This document shows positions 45,740-57,322 of a stretch of 64,000 bases of DNA, one piece after another (positions within the stretch are counted from its first letter, which is position 1; every line of letters starts with the position of its first letter). Location: the NCBI GenBank assembly GCA_963682025.1, contig OY821518.1, positions 9,429,590-9,493,589 on the forward strand. Reading direction: 5' to 3'. The notes beneath the pieces were generated by a model that was not told the origin of the DNA, made no database searches, and worked only from the letters and a program-made list of their open reading frames with translations. Origin of the DNA: Cordilura impudica (Eukaryota > Arthropoda > Insecta > Diptera > Scathophagidae). The position numbers and the translations under genes are program-made.

Positions 45740-48700
45740 GATTTCAGAAAACATCAATTGAATTTCAGAAAGTGTAAATATAATTTCAGAAAACTTCAAT
45801 TGCATCAATTGTATTTCAGAAAACATCAATAGAATTTCAGAAAACATCAATTGAATTTCAGAACATATCAATTACATCAATTGTATTTCAGAAAACATCA
45901 ATAGAATTTCAGAAAACATTAATTGAATTTCAGAAAACAGCAATTGAGTTTCAGAAAACATCAATTGAGCTTCAGAAAACATCAATTGAATTTCAGAAAA
46001 CATCAATTGAATTTTAGAAAACATCAGAAAGTATCAATTGTATTTCAGAAAACATCAATAGAATTTCAGAGAGTATCAATAACATCAAATGAATTTCAGA
46101 AAACATCAATTGAATTTCAGAAAACATCAATTGAATTTCAGAAAACATCAATAGAATTTCAGAGAGTATCAATAGAATTTCAGATAACATCAAATGAATT
46201 TCAGAAAAATCAATTCAATTTCAGAAAACATCAATTGAATTTCAGAAAGTATCAATTGTATTTCAGAAAACATCAATAGAATTTCAGAAAACATTAATAG
46301 AATTTCAGATAACATCAAATGAATTTCAGAAAACATCAATTGAATTTCAGAAAACATCAATTGAGTTTCAGAAAACATCAATAGAATTTCAAAAAGTATC
46401 AATTGTATTTCAGAAAACAGCAATTGAGTTTCAGAAAACATTAATTGAATTTTAGAAAACATCAATTGTATTTCAGAAAACATCAATTGAATTTCAGAAA
46501 ACCAATTGAATTTCAGAAAACATTAATTGAAATTCAGAAAACATCAATTGAATTTCAGAAAACATCAATAGAATTTCAAAAAGTATCAATTGTATTTCAG
46601 AAAACATCAATTGAATTTCAGAAAACATCAATAGAATTTCAGAAAGTATCAATTGTATTTCAGAAAACATCAATAGAATTTCAGAGAGTATCAATAGAAT
46701 TTCAGATAACATCAAATGAATTTCAGAAAACATCAATTGAATTTCAGAAAACATCAATAGAATTTCAGAGAATATCAATAGAATTTCAGATAACATCAAA
46801 TGAATTTCAGAAAACATCAATTCAATTTCAGAAAACATCAATTGAACTTCAGAAAACATCAATTGAATTTCAGAAAACATCAATAGAATTTCAGAAAGTA
46901 TCAATAGAATTTCAGATAACATCAAATGAATTTCAGAAAACATCAATTCAATTTCAGAAAACATCAATTGAACTTCAGAAAACATCAATTGAATTTCAGA
47001 AAACATCAATTGAATTTCAGAAAACATCAATATTTTAAAAAGTCTCAATTGTATTTCAGAAAACATCAATTGAGTTTCAGAAAATATGAATAGAATTTCA
47101 AATAACATCAAATGAATTTCAGAAAACATCAATTGATTTTCAGAAAACATCAATTGAATTTCAGAGTGTATCAATTGTATTTCAGAAAGTATCAAATGTA
47201 TTTCAGAAAACATAAAATGTATTTGAGAAAGCATCAATAGAATTTCAGAAAACATCAATTGAATTTCAGAAAACATCAATTGAATTTCAGAAAACATCAA
47301 TTGAATTTCAGAAAACATCAATTGAGTTTCAGAAAACATCAATTCAATTTCCGAATACATCAATTGAATTTCAGAAAACATCAATTGAATTTCAGAAAAC
47401 GTCAATAGATTTTATAAAGAGTCAATTGTATTTCAGAAAACATCAATTGAGTTTCAGAAAACATCAATAGAATTTCAAAAAGTATCAATTGTATTTCAGA
47501 AAACAGCAATTGAGTTTCAGAAAACATTAATTGAATTTTAGAAAACATCAATTGTATTTCAGAAAACATCAATTGAATTTCAGAAAACATCAATAGAATT
47601 TCAGAAAGTATCAATAGAATTTCAGATAACATCAAATGAATTTCAGAAAACATCAATTCAATTTCAGAAAACATCAATTGAACTTCAGAAAACATCAATT
47701 GAATTTCAGAAAACATCAATTGAATTTCAGAAAACATCAATAGAATTTTAAAAAGTCTCAATTGTATTTCAGAAAACATCAATTAAGTTTCAGAAAATAT
47801 GAATAGAATTTCAAATAACATCAAATGAATTTCAGAAAACATCAATTGATTTTCAGAAAACATCAATTGAATTTCAGAGTGTATCAATTGTATTTCAGAA
47901 AGTATCAAATGTATTTCAGAAAACATAAAATGTATTTGAGAAAGCATCAATAGAATTTCAGAAAACATCAATTGAATTTCAGAAAACATCAATTGAATTT
48001 CAGAAAACATCAATTGAATTTCAGAAAACATCAATTGAGTTTCAGAAAACATCAATTCAATTTCCGAATACATCAATTGAATTTCAGAAAACATCAATTG
48101 AATTTCAGAAAACGTCAATAGATTTTATAAAGAGTCAATTGTATTTCAGAAAACATCAATTGAGTTTCAGAAAACATCAATAGAATTTCAAAAAGTATCA
48201 ATTGTATTTCAGAAAATTTTAGAAAACATCAATTGTATTTCAGAAAACATCAATTGAATTTCAGAAAACCAATTGAATTTCAGAAAACATTAATTGAAAT
48301 TCAGAAAACATCAATTGAATTTCAGAAAACATCAATTGAATTTCAGAAAACATCAATAGAATTTCAAAAAGTATCAATTGTATTTCAGAAAACATCAATT
48401 GTATTTCAGAAAACATCAATTGAATTTCAGAAAACATCAATAGAATTTCAGAAAGTATCAATTGTATTTCAGAAAACTTCAATAGAATTTCAGATAACAT
48501 CAATTGAATTTCAGATAACATCAAATGAATTTCAGAAAACTTCAATTGAATTTCAGAAAACATCAATTGTATTTCACAAAACATCAATTGAATTTCAGAA
48601 AACATCAATCGAATTTCAGAAAACATCAATTGAATTTCAGAAAACATCAATAGAATTTCAAAAAGTATCAATTGTACTTCAGAGAACATCAATTAAGTTT

Positions 48701-48893
48701 CAGAAAATATCAATAGAATTTCAGATGACATCAAATGAATTTCAGAAAACTTCAATTGAATTTCAGAAAACATCAATTGTATTTCACAAAACATCAATTG
48801 AATTTCAGAAAACATCAATCGAATTTCAGAAAACATCAATTGAATTTCAGAAATCATCAATTGAATTTCGAAAAACATCAATATTTTGATTTA
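45740..48893 (+). repeat. 21-bp minisatellite, about 150 units
   Basis: The consensus unit is aaaacatcaattgaatttcag, with common variants at caataga, caaatga, agtatcaattgta and agtttcag. Because 21 is seven codons, long frames stay open on both strands (repeats such as EFQKTSI and FSEIQLM); these are not genes. Higher-order structure is present. A block of about 713 bp recurs: the landmark gtcaatagattttataaaga is at 47401 and again at 48114. A second landmark, gaaaaccaattgaatttcag, recurs at about 46496 and 48263. Confidence 0.95.
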
Positions 48894-48929
48894 TTTTTTA
48901 TGCACGGGAAAATTTGACGTTGATGTTGT

Positions 48930-49105
48930 TGTTTCTGAAATATAATTGATACTTCCTGAAATTCAATTGACGTTTTCTGAAAATAAATTGATGTTTTCTG
49001 TAGTTCAATTGAAGTTTTCTGAAATGTAATTGATGATTTCTGAAATAAAAATTGATGTTTTCTGAAATACTATTGATGTTTTCTGAAATACAATTGGAAA
49101 ATGTT
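48930..49105 (-). repeat. Inverted tail of the 21-bp minisatellite
   Basis: About eight diverged units run in the opposite direction (ttgatgttttctgaaat). The spacer 48894-48929 separates them from the main array, so the RNA or single strand can fold into a hairpin. Confidence 0.9.
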
Positions 49106-49290
49106 TAGTTGTTTCATAAGATTTTGAGTTATTTTCTTAGTGAGACTTTTTTATGCGGTCCCTATTCACCGTATAAAAAAATAATTTTTAGTTGGGTTGC
49201 GAAAACTGTTTTTTATAGCTACTCGTGAAGTTTTGTGCGATTTTTTTTAATGCGGCCCCTATACATCGCACAAAAACAGGTTTGAGTGTA

Positions 49291-50858
49291 AGTACATACA
49301 TATTAATACCACAACACGTACAATGTTATTTTCTATTTATTTTTTTCTGGATGCAATTGAACCACTTGAATTAAAGTCAGGATCAACGCACGAATCATCA
49401 CTAGAAAAATCTAAATTATTCAAATTGTCCACATCAAATATTTTTCCACCACCCATTTTGATACATATGTAAACATTTTTTGTCACACAACAATTTGCAA
49501 TGACTACACAGCTTATGTATGACTTAAAATGCAACGAGCACACTCAAAAACGCACATATGTTGAGTTAAGATACCGTTATGTCTCAAAGTTTTTTTTAGC
49601 AGAACATTCTATGTATACTTAAGATTCTATGTATACAAAAAGGAATATTTTGCCTGTCTGAATATTTTAATTTTACCATAAGAACTTAAAACCACTCCTC
49701 TTAAGTACAAACGTTTGGAAAAGCTTAGTTGAATATAGGATGTTTGTTTCTACTAAGTTTTTTTTTTTTTTTTAAATTGTTAGTATTTATTGAACTTAAG
49801 TTGTTATAAGTTTTTAAGTTGACGACTTTAAAACCAATGTCGCGTTTACAAAAAAAAAAAAAAATTAGTTTAGTTAAGATGTTATGGCGTGTGAATTAAT
49901 TTTCAAAAACATTAAAGTTAAAAAGTAAACTGCTATAACTTTTCTAATAATTGATGTATTTGAAAAAAGTACAGATAGAATTATTCATTCTGAAAACGAG
50001 AATCATAATATTAATAAAACTCAATTTTCTTTAAAGTCGACTTAAGATGTTATGTCATATTGCCACAGCTATACATATATTTTGTAATTGTTTAAGAAGG
50101 CTTATATGAAGTTTCATATTTATTTACCTTCAGACAACTTTTGCCCAGAGGGTTAACTGAAATTGTACTAAAGGTAACAAAATATATTGACTATAGAAAT
50201 TTAAATGTCAAAGTTGTAATTTTATATGTATATGCAAAAATTATGTGCATTTATCAACACGAAACTTGTCCTTTGTTTCTCCACTTTTCATTGCAAACAT
50301 GCTAGTATTTCCCTTTTTTTTTAATTTCATGGAAAGTAGAAGCTAATTAACATAATTGCATTTGCACAAAAAAAGTATTACAGTAATTTAAACAGTAAAA
50401 GAAACGAAAAAAAAAAGGAAATGTAAATATGCACATACCAGTACATAACATGCATACTTACGTATGTTTTAATGAATATTTATTAGCACTTTTTAAAACA
50501 GAATATATAATAATAAAATATATAAATATTATTTACTGAATAGAATGGAAGACACCTTGTAATTTGCACTTATTGTATTGTTGACAAAACTCCACGAAAT
50601 CTTTTATTTAATATTAATTGGAGAAAAACTCAAAAATCACAAAAGTAAACACTTAATTTAGTTCCTTCATATATTTAAATAAGATAACAACTTAATCATT
50701 CAATCAGCAAGTGTATAGCTTTTTAAATTCAATCATACATACAGTAGCTTCCACTTTTAATCGTACACTTTAGAAGTTATAGGAAATAGACAAATTTCAA
50801 TGCGATGTATGTTTATAAAGACGGTCATTTAAGAAATAAAACTTCATTTAAAAAAATA
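49291..50858. other. No gene recognised
   Basis: AT-rich DNA with poly-T and poly-A runs (49759, 49849). A 68-codon minus-strand frame at 49543-49337 (DNLNNLDFSSDDSCVDPDF) has an acidic stretch but no known domain; it may be a degraded transposon N-terminus. Confidence 0.4.
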
Positions 50859-50860
50859 TA

Positions 50861-51901
50861 CAGTAAGTGACAATATAGTGGAAACTTTTGATGCCTTCCT
50901 TGAACGGTCAATACCAAAATATTGGATCATAAATTTAAAAATTTATATGCATTATTTATTTTAAAAAAAAAAACAGAAAAATATTAACATAAAATAGCTT
51001 AACTTAAAAAGAAAAAATAATAAACTTAAAAATATTAATTTTTGTGCTATTGACATAACATTGGAAACCTTTACTATACAATAATTGAAAACATTCCCTT
51101 AATTTTAGGTGGGTATCCATTATTTTTTTAGTACTGCTTCACGACGGCGAGGCATGGAGTCAATTAAATTGTTGATGATATTCATTGAAATTTGTTGCCA
51201 CTCTAAATTAACTGTCTGTCTTGTTTGTGTAATTTCGTGTCCGTGTTTTTCGATAGTCACTTTCCCTAAGAGATTTTATGGTATGGAGATTTGGTGATTG
51301 GGCTGACCATTCCAAAACATTAACTGTATTACATTGTAGCTATTCGGTTGCAAGTTTGGAGGCGTTTTTTTGGTCATTGTCATGTTTGAACTTCAAGACC
51401 AGTGGCATCATTTAGTATTTACCTATATCCAATTATAATTAGAGTACCCTTTACTGCAGGAATAAGATACATACATTCCTTGGCCAAAGAGCAACCCCAT
51501 ACCATAATATTGCGACCACCAAACTTAACAGTTTCATTTGTATATTTTGGTTCTAGTCTTTTCCATTTCGTTGTCACACAAATGTTCTTCCATCATGGCC
51601 TCTTACATAAATTAAACTTCGACTCATCTGAAAAGATGTTCTTTAACAAAAATTATGCGAACCACACGATTTTTCTCTGACATCAGTGGTTTCTGCACAG
51701 GGCGATAACAACCACGATCAGTCTCAATTGCTGGTTCGGAAACAGTTCTAGCATATATTTTAGTTTCAGATTATTAATGACTATTAAATTATCCTGTATT
51801 TGACTCGTTTTACTGGGCCTGTCACGATAATTTTTGAAATTGTGGATTTATTTATAGATTATTTCTCCGAAATTTTATTTTGCTTAAGACCAGCAGTAAA
51901 A
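50861..51901 (-). mobile_element. Tc1-like relic T3, cut by Helitron H7
   Basis: The end TA|CAGTAAGTGACAATATAGTG at 50859-50880 has the CAGT terminus usual for Tc1. Minus-strand frames include KQNKISEK and INKSTISKIIVTGPVKR (HTH, near 51880-51800) and WKRLEPKYTNETVKFGGRN with IMVWGCSLAKECMYLIPAVK (51570-51440), which is Tc1 catalytic-domain sequence. The frame is broken many times. The other terminus is missing, replaced by Helitron H7 at 51902. Confidence 0.72.
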
Positions 51902-52094
51902 TCTATAATATTAATAGGCAAGTCGATTTCTTGTGACCGATGTAAGTTTCACAGTTTTACCCCGATTTTGACAAAAAATTAGTCATTTTAAAGGTATTTC
52001 TTTTTAGCTGTTACCCAGATTTACAGATTTTCATCGTCTGGAATATTTCTTTGGAGTTATGATCGTTCAAAATTATACAATGCTATGTGTGTGT

Positions 52095-52742
52095 TTGTTT
52101 GTTAGATTTATAGTCATTTTTCAGACTTATTGCAATTACTACTGTAATTAATATGCAAATTTTAATTTTGTTTAAATGGTGCGTGGTAAAGGAGAAGAAA
52201 GCATATATTTCAAAATTCATAACTGCACTGTATTCTTAATCGGACCAGTTTCTGGCATTTCAGCCTTCATCAGCGATTTATTGAACATTGCGATAATTGT
52301 TATGTTTTGATTGAATAGATTGTTTCTATATGAACATTTTTTCTACTTAGGGCGGCCGTGAGGTTTGAACCATGAACCTTCACATACACTCGTACTTGCA
52401 CTTTTTGGTCAGCGCTTTAACACACTCACCTAAAGTCAGGTCTACTAGCAGTGTGGTTAGATTCAGTTTTCGTACCATACAACTTAACTTTGTATTAATT
52501 TCAGAAGATACAACTCTGCCCAAACAAACAATCGTTATTTTTGAATTTTGAATATTTTTTGCATTTATACTTCTAATTTCCACTATTCTCAGTTTTCGTA
52601 AGAGTTGTCATATGTGATGTACGGTTTTGTACATACCTACATATGCACTTTACATATATTTGAGATGACGCTTTGAAGCGAAGAAATTTTTTGTTTGTTA
52701 GATTTATAGTCATTTTTCAGATATATTGCAATTACTACTGGT
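52095..52742. repeat. 50-bp direct repeats flanking an insertion in H7
   Basis: tttgtttgttagatttatag followed by tcatttttcaga and ttgcaattactactg occurs at about 52095-52145 and again at 52692-52742, with one or two differences. The length is too great for an ordinary target duplication. Confidence 0.8.
52177..52530 (-). repeat. Dispersed repeat S with tRNA-like promoter box, copy 2
   Basis: Matches 25765-26090 in the same orientation. It carries about 50 extra bases (cacctaaagtcaggtctacta...) beside the tRNA-like block. The box here is tggttcaaacctc in complement, near 52360-52372. Confidence 0.55.
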
Positions 52743-52972
52743 AAAGAAGAAGAAAGTTTATTAAATTTGCTAATGTATTTGTGTTAATATGTTGATTTTC
52801 GTTTCTTCATTTAAAATGATGAATTCTGAAGCATACCTTTAGGGTCTTTATTAAATATAAAAGTGAAATTTCCTAGAATTTGCACTCGAATTTCGAGTGC
52901 TGGAATCTGCTAGTCATCTATTATTCTGGTTTTTAACTCTTCACCAAACTCTATGCTAGCAATTATTTATAA

Positions 52973-53327
52973 CTAGCAGATTCCAGCACTCAAAATTCGA
53001 GTGAAATTTCTAGTCAACTTTATTTTTCAACTTAGCCAATTCACAAACCAAAATTTTTTTGGTTTATTATTATTGTGAATGAAGAAAACAAACTCATTAA
53101 CAAATTTAGTAAACACACACATAGCATTGTATAATTTTATGTATGTGTTAGTAGCAACTTTAAATGCAATTTACTCAAAACAAAGGCAAAAATGTAAAAA
53201 TCTGTAAGTCTGGTGAACAGCTAAAAAGAAATACCTTTCAAAAAATATACGTTTTGTCAAAATCGGGATAAAACGGTAGAACAAAACATCGGTCACAAGA
53301 AATCCCCTAGCCTATTAATATTATAGA
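52973..53327 (-). mobile_element. Non-autonomous Helitron H8
   Basis: On the minus strand it starts TCTATAATATTAATAGGC at 53327 after A. It ends cactcgaattttgagtgctg and CTAG at 52973, then T. Length 355 bp. It lies 59 bp from H7 in the opposite orientation. Confidence 0.88.
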
Positions 53328-55005
53328 TTATCAGATTAAAACAATAGAAAATACAATTGTGTTAAAAAACAGTTGAAAAAAAAGCATTAGAAACTATAAA
53401 TATTTAAATAGCGATTAAGATTTTTTACTTTTTCTTCAAACAATATTTTCTTTTTACTACCTTTTTTTAAATCGTCGTGTCTGCTTGTAGACAAAACTTT
53501 GGATTGATTTTTAACCCTTTTTGCGTGACACAATCGAGCTAAAACTTTGCTCGTGGCGACGATAAAAATTATCTACCAAATTTTTGTTAGTGGTGCCAAA
53601 GCAATGTAAACTTTTATTATTTTCTAACAGAGTTGATAAAAAAAAGTACAAAGAAAAGGTAGTATAATAAAAACTTAGATTTTATAGGTAATTTTTTACT
53701 CCCTTTTTAACTCGTAGTGTCTACCGAAAACAATTTGGATAGATTTTTCCCTGTTCCTATGAACCAATCGAGCAGACTCGTGGCGACGGTAAAAATTATG
53801 TAACAAATTTTCGTTTAAAAATTTTATTATAGTATAATTTTGTATTTTTAGAAAGTTAAACGGGGTTTTTCTTTCAGTCAATCAATTATTTAATTTCTTT
53901 AATAAAAACTTGGTTTTTAAGGGGTGTGTTTTTTATTGTTTAATAAACTTTGGTACAGAAGTTTTAAAGATTCCATTGTTTTGACATCAACACAAAAAAA
54001 ATTGTTTTTTTCTATTTTTTTTTTCAAATTTTATTTTTTTAACAAATCTGTTATCTCTGGAAAGAGACTGCTCAAAAAAAAAAAATGCTTAATTTAAGTA
54101 CTTAGCACGAAATTATTGAAAAACAAACTTTACAAATTCAGAATATTGTCACCCACTGTATAACAGATTAATGATATGATGTTATTTTTCAAAGTCAGAG
54201 CTATATCCGTCTTCCTCAGAACTTTGTACAATGTCTGTGGTTTTCTGGAATAACCGCGTATGTCCATTTTTGTCAGTTTTGAGTTAACGATGCCAAATAT
54301 AATAATTTTTAACGCTCTTTAATGTGTTTAATAAAAACAAAACAAAAAATTTTTTACCATTTCTGAGTTTTTTCTTTAAATAACGACGTAACTTAAATGT
54401 TTATTAAATTAATTTGCAGCACTAACGACGTATGTCAACCTACGTTTGATCGCTGACAAATTATTTTCTCAGAAAACGACACAAAGCGACATACGTTGTT
54501 ATTAATGAAAAAAAAAAATGCAAAATAATTTTGGATTATTTTTCAGTTTATAACCACTTGTAAAAACTTGTGTGTTTATTTCTGTTATTTTTTGTCACTA
54601 TTATTCTTGATACGTTGTTATATTCTCATCCTAAGTCCCGTTAACTTTTTGTTGACGAACAAAAAATCCATTTTTCAAGCAACAACAACTTATGTCTACA
54701 TGGGTGGTAGCATTGGTAGTTTTCTTTTTCAAAGAAAACGACGTTTGTCGACATAAGTTGTTTTATCTGCACACACTTTAAGTGTAATTTACATATTGTT
54801 TTTTTCGTCCTTCTCTAGGATCTATTCCTCTGCAGATTTTTGACTCAAAATTTTATATAAAGTATACATTGCCCATATCTACAGGACCGTTAAATAAAAA
54901 GTCCTAAAAACTTTATATCGAGCCCATAATTTCAAATATAACGTTTTTTTGGCTCTCCTGAATATTTTGATTTTATGACATACGCGCTTATTCTAGAAAA
55001 GCAGA
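53328..55005. other. No gene; one diverged direct repeat pair
   Basis: A block with cgtcgtgtctgcttgtagac and ctcgtggcgacgataaaaat at 53460-53590 recurs in diverged form at 53690-53815 (ctcgtagtgtctaccgaaaa, ctcgtggcgacggtaaaaat). Acataacgtcgttt-like motifs repeat between 54420 and 54770. No coding signal was seen. Confidence 0.45.
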
Positions 55006-55190
55006 CTATAATATTAGTAGGCTAGGCGATTTCTTGTGACCGATGTTTTGTTCTACCGTTTTATCCCGATTTTGACAAAACGTATATTTTTTGAAAGCTA
55101 TTTCTTTTTAGCTGTTCACCAGAATTACAGATTTTAAAATATTTGCCTTTGTTTTGAGTAAATTGCATTTAAAGTTGCTACTAACACATA
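55006..55190 (+). mobile_element. Non-autonomous Helitron H9, 5' half only
   Basis: Starts ctataatattagtaggctag and runs to actaacacata at 55190, where mariner M4 begins after TA. The 3' half does not reappear beyond M4, so it was lost. Confidence 0.82.
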
Positions 55191-56697
55191 CGAGGGCGGT
55201 CCCTAAAAAAACCAGACCTGATAAAGGAACCATAACAAATTTGGGATAATTTTTCTTTATTTCTAAACAAAATCTCCTTTTAGATCGATACACATTTCCC
55301 AGCGATATTCAATAGCTTTGATAACCTTTTTTTGTGTTTGGTTTCTGTCACTTTTGACAGGGTTGGCCGAGTATAAGTAAATACTCATATACCAGAGCTG
55401 ATTGAACACATTAGTGTGTGGATTTGGTGAAACTATTTAAGGTATGAACTGTCTAACTGTTTAGAATAGCCATCAACCGGAGACCATCTCTATCTTACTT
55501 GTTGGCAAATCTTTCAACACGCAGCAATTTTTTCAAGTTTGAAAATTGAAAATAATCCAAGGGAGTTAAATCTAACGAATAAGGTGTGTGACGAAGCAAT
55601 TCGAACTTTAATTCATGGATTTTGGAAGACGCAATAGTGGCTGCGTGAACTGGTGCATTGTCTTGGTGAAACCACACTTTCGTTTTCGGCTAATGCGGTC
55701 TTTATTATTCGGAAGCGTCTCGGAGAAATGTGGAATTGCAGTGCCCCTCATAACTCGATGCTGGATCATCTGAAATAGAAAAAAAAACAAAGTTCTTTCG
55801 TTAAAAAATCGCTTCACATTTTGGGAATACTTTGAAGTGAAAATAGCGATTTTTGCGGAAAAAAAATTGGCGAATTTGTTATTGTAAAATATAAAATATT
55901 AAAAAAATTTGAAAAAACTGTCCAGTGGTACCTCGTAAATTATATACAGAAATAGTGTTCAAAATTTCGGTGCAGTAGTTTTGAAGTTATGAGGACACCG
56001 ACTTTGGAAACTGGAGTTGTTGATTTTTTCCTCCTCTCATAATGTTTTCTGATGCGCTGAGTCATATATTAGGCTCGGTTACTTAAACCTTTTCCTCCCA
56101 TTCATCTCAAATTTTCACACAATATTCTTGAAAGGTTCTTCATTCAGAAAATTAAATACAAAAAGTTTAAAAACGTTATCTTCCCCCTTAAATAAATACG
56201 CCTACGCAGTTTAGAAAATTTAAATAGAAAATGCATAATGTAACAGAATGACGACACCATTTTGTGGATTCTTATGGGAAAATCTTGTCCACATTTACGT
56301 AATCAGAAAAACATAAACATATTTTGATGTACAAGTACGACATCATTATCTAAAAATAGGAAAAAATATTTATTTATTAAAAATGGCAAAAAAAAAAAAA
56401 AAAAAAAATATTTACAAATTTGTTTATAATTAAATTTTATTTATAATGTTTGTAATCATAAAAAAGTAGTAATGAGATGGATGCACGAATGTAGCGCAAT
56501 TAAAATTACAGTAGAATGAAATCGAAAAAGTAAATGTTCCAAAAGTGATAACAATTATTGATTACGAGAGAGCGACAAATTCTGAAATAAAAATAATTGC
56601 AAAAAAAATAGTCGTAGTTAAATAATTTAAATATCGCATCACTGAGATCGTTTACTTTGGTTGGCTCTAAAAAAAAAAATGCTAAACAACGCATATG
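55191..56697 (-). mobile_element. mariner M4, inserted in H9 and interrupted by repeat R
   Basis: Starts CGAGGGCGGTCCC after TA. The minus-strand frame at 55677-55495 has MWFHQDNAPVHAA and YSLDLTPLDYFQFSNLKK, the last two catalytic blocks of a DD34D mariner transposase. Repeat R replaces 55700-56640. The 5' leader (ctgagatcgtttactttggt) reappears at 56642-56697, matching M2 and M3. The other terminal repeat is not found. Sequence at 55345-55440 is also extra relative to M2 and M3. Confidence 0.8.
55705..56640. repeat. Dispersed repeat R, copy 2, inside mariner M4
   Basis: Matches 36605-37470, with an extra block near 55983-56060 (ggacaccgactttggaaact) that copy 1 lacks. Both copies end at aatttaaatatcgcatc, which marks one true boundary of this unknown repeat. 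Confidence 0.75.
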
Positions 56698-56699
56698 AG

Positions 56700-57300
56700 T
56701 TTTGAATCTTTCCGTGACTGTGCGTGACTTTGTATGACTATTTTAAAATTAATCTTTAGTCACAACAAGTCTATGGACCAAGTTTCAGATTGATTGGGAT
56801 GATGGGAAATGAGGTGACTGGGCGTGACTATGCGTGACTGTGTGCGACTATCTTAAAATTAATCTTTGGCCACAACAAGTCCATGGACAAAGTTTCAGAA
56901 CGATCGGATAAGGGGAAATGGGGTTTAAATCTCTCCGTGACTGGACGTGACTATGCGTGACTATCTTTAAGCTAATATTTGGCCACAACAAGTTTGTGGA
57001 TCAAGTTTCAGATTGATTGGATGAGGGGAAATTGGGTTTAAATCACTCCGTGACTGGACGTGACTATGCGTGACTATCTTTTAGTTAATATTTGGCCACA
57101 ACAAGTCTATCGACCAAGTTTTAGATCGATCGGATAAAGGGAAATGGGTTTTAAATCACTCCGTGACTGTGCATGACTGGGCGTGACTACCCCAAAATTA
57201 GTCTAGAGTCACAACAAGACTATGGGTCAAGTTTCAGATCAATTAGATGCGGGGGACTGGGGTTGCCCCATGGCAGATAGACAGACAGACAGAGAGTATG
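56700..57300 (-). repeat. Minisatellite, five 110-113-bp units, locus 2
   Basis: Units are anchored by agttt(c/t)agat near 56781, 56891, 57004, 57117 and 57230, so spacing is regular (110, 113, 113, 113). gtgactatgcgtgact subrepeats are present. In complement it has the same leader (ctcatactctctgtctgtc) and unit as locus 1 at 14941. It abuts the TA of element D. Confidence 0.88.
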
Positions 57301-57322
57301 AGTTAAAACAAATAGTTAAATA

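Larger units (their letters stand above)
45621..49288. mobile_element. TA-flanked inverted-repeat element filled by a minisatellite
   Basis: Terminal repeats are CACTCAAACCTGTTTTTG at 45621 and the complement at 49271-49288. TA lies outside both ends (45619-45620, 49289-49290). Subterminal blocks also pair: tgtgcgatttgttttgtgcg on the left versus tgcgatgtataggggccgca in complement on the right. TA target and terminal style suggest a pogo- or mariner-type non-autonomous element (inference). The interior is almost wholly a 21-bp tandem repeat and encodes no transposase. Confidence 0.75.
51902..52913 (+). mobile_element. Non-autonomous Helitron H7 with nested insertion
   Basis: Starts TCTATAATATTAATAGGC after A and ends with the perfect hairpin gcactcgaatttcgagtgc, tggaatctg and CTAG at 52910-52913, then T. 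An insertion of about 546 bp (52146-52691), holding repeat S, is flanked by a ~50-bp direct repeat that begins tttgtttgttagatttatag. Confidence 0.87.

Noticed and set aside
46494..47405. A 303-codon minus-strand frame of FSEIQLM repeats as a repeat-protein gene
   Set aside because: It is a 21-bp minisatellite read in frame. Comparable frames exist on both strands and nothing suggests a start, promoter or domain.
45740..48893. CRISPR array
   Set aside because: The repeats are contiguous 21-bp units without unique spacers, in a eukaryotic transposon setting.
50745..50775. Second Tc1-like terminus (cagtagcttccacttttaat) before T3
   Set aside because: It has a CAGT start after TACATA, but no inverted partner or adjoining transposase was found.
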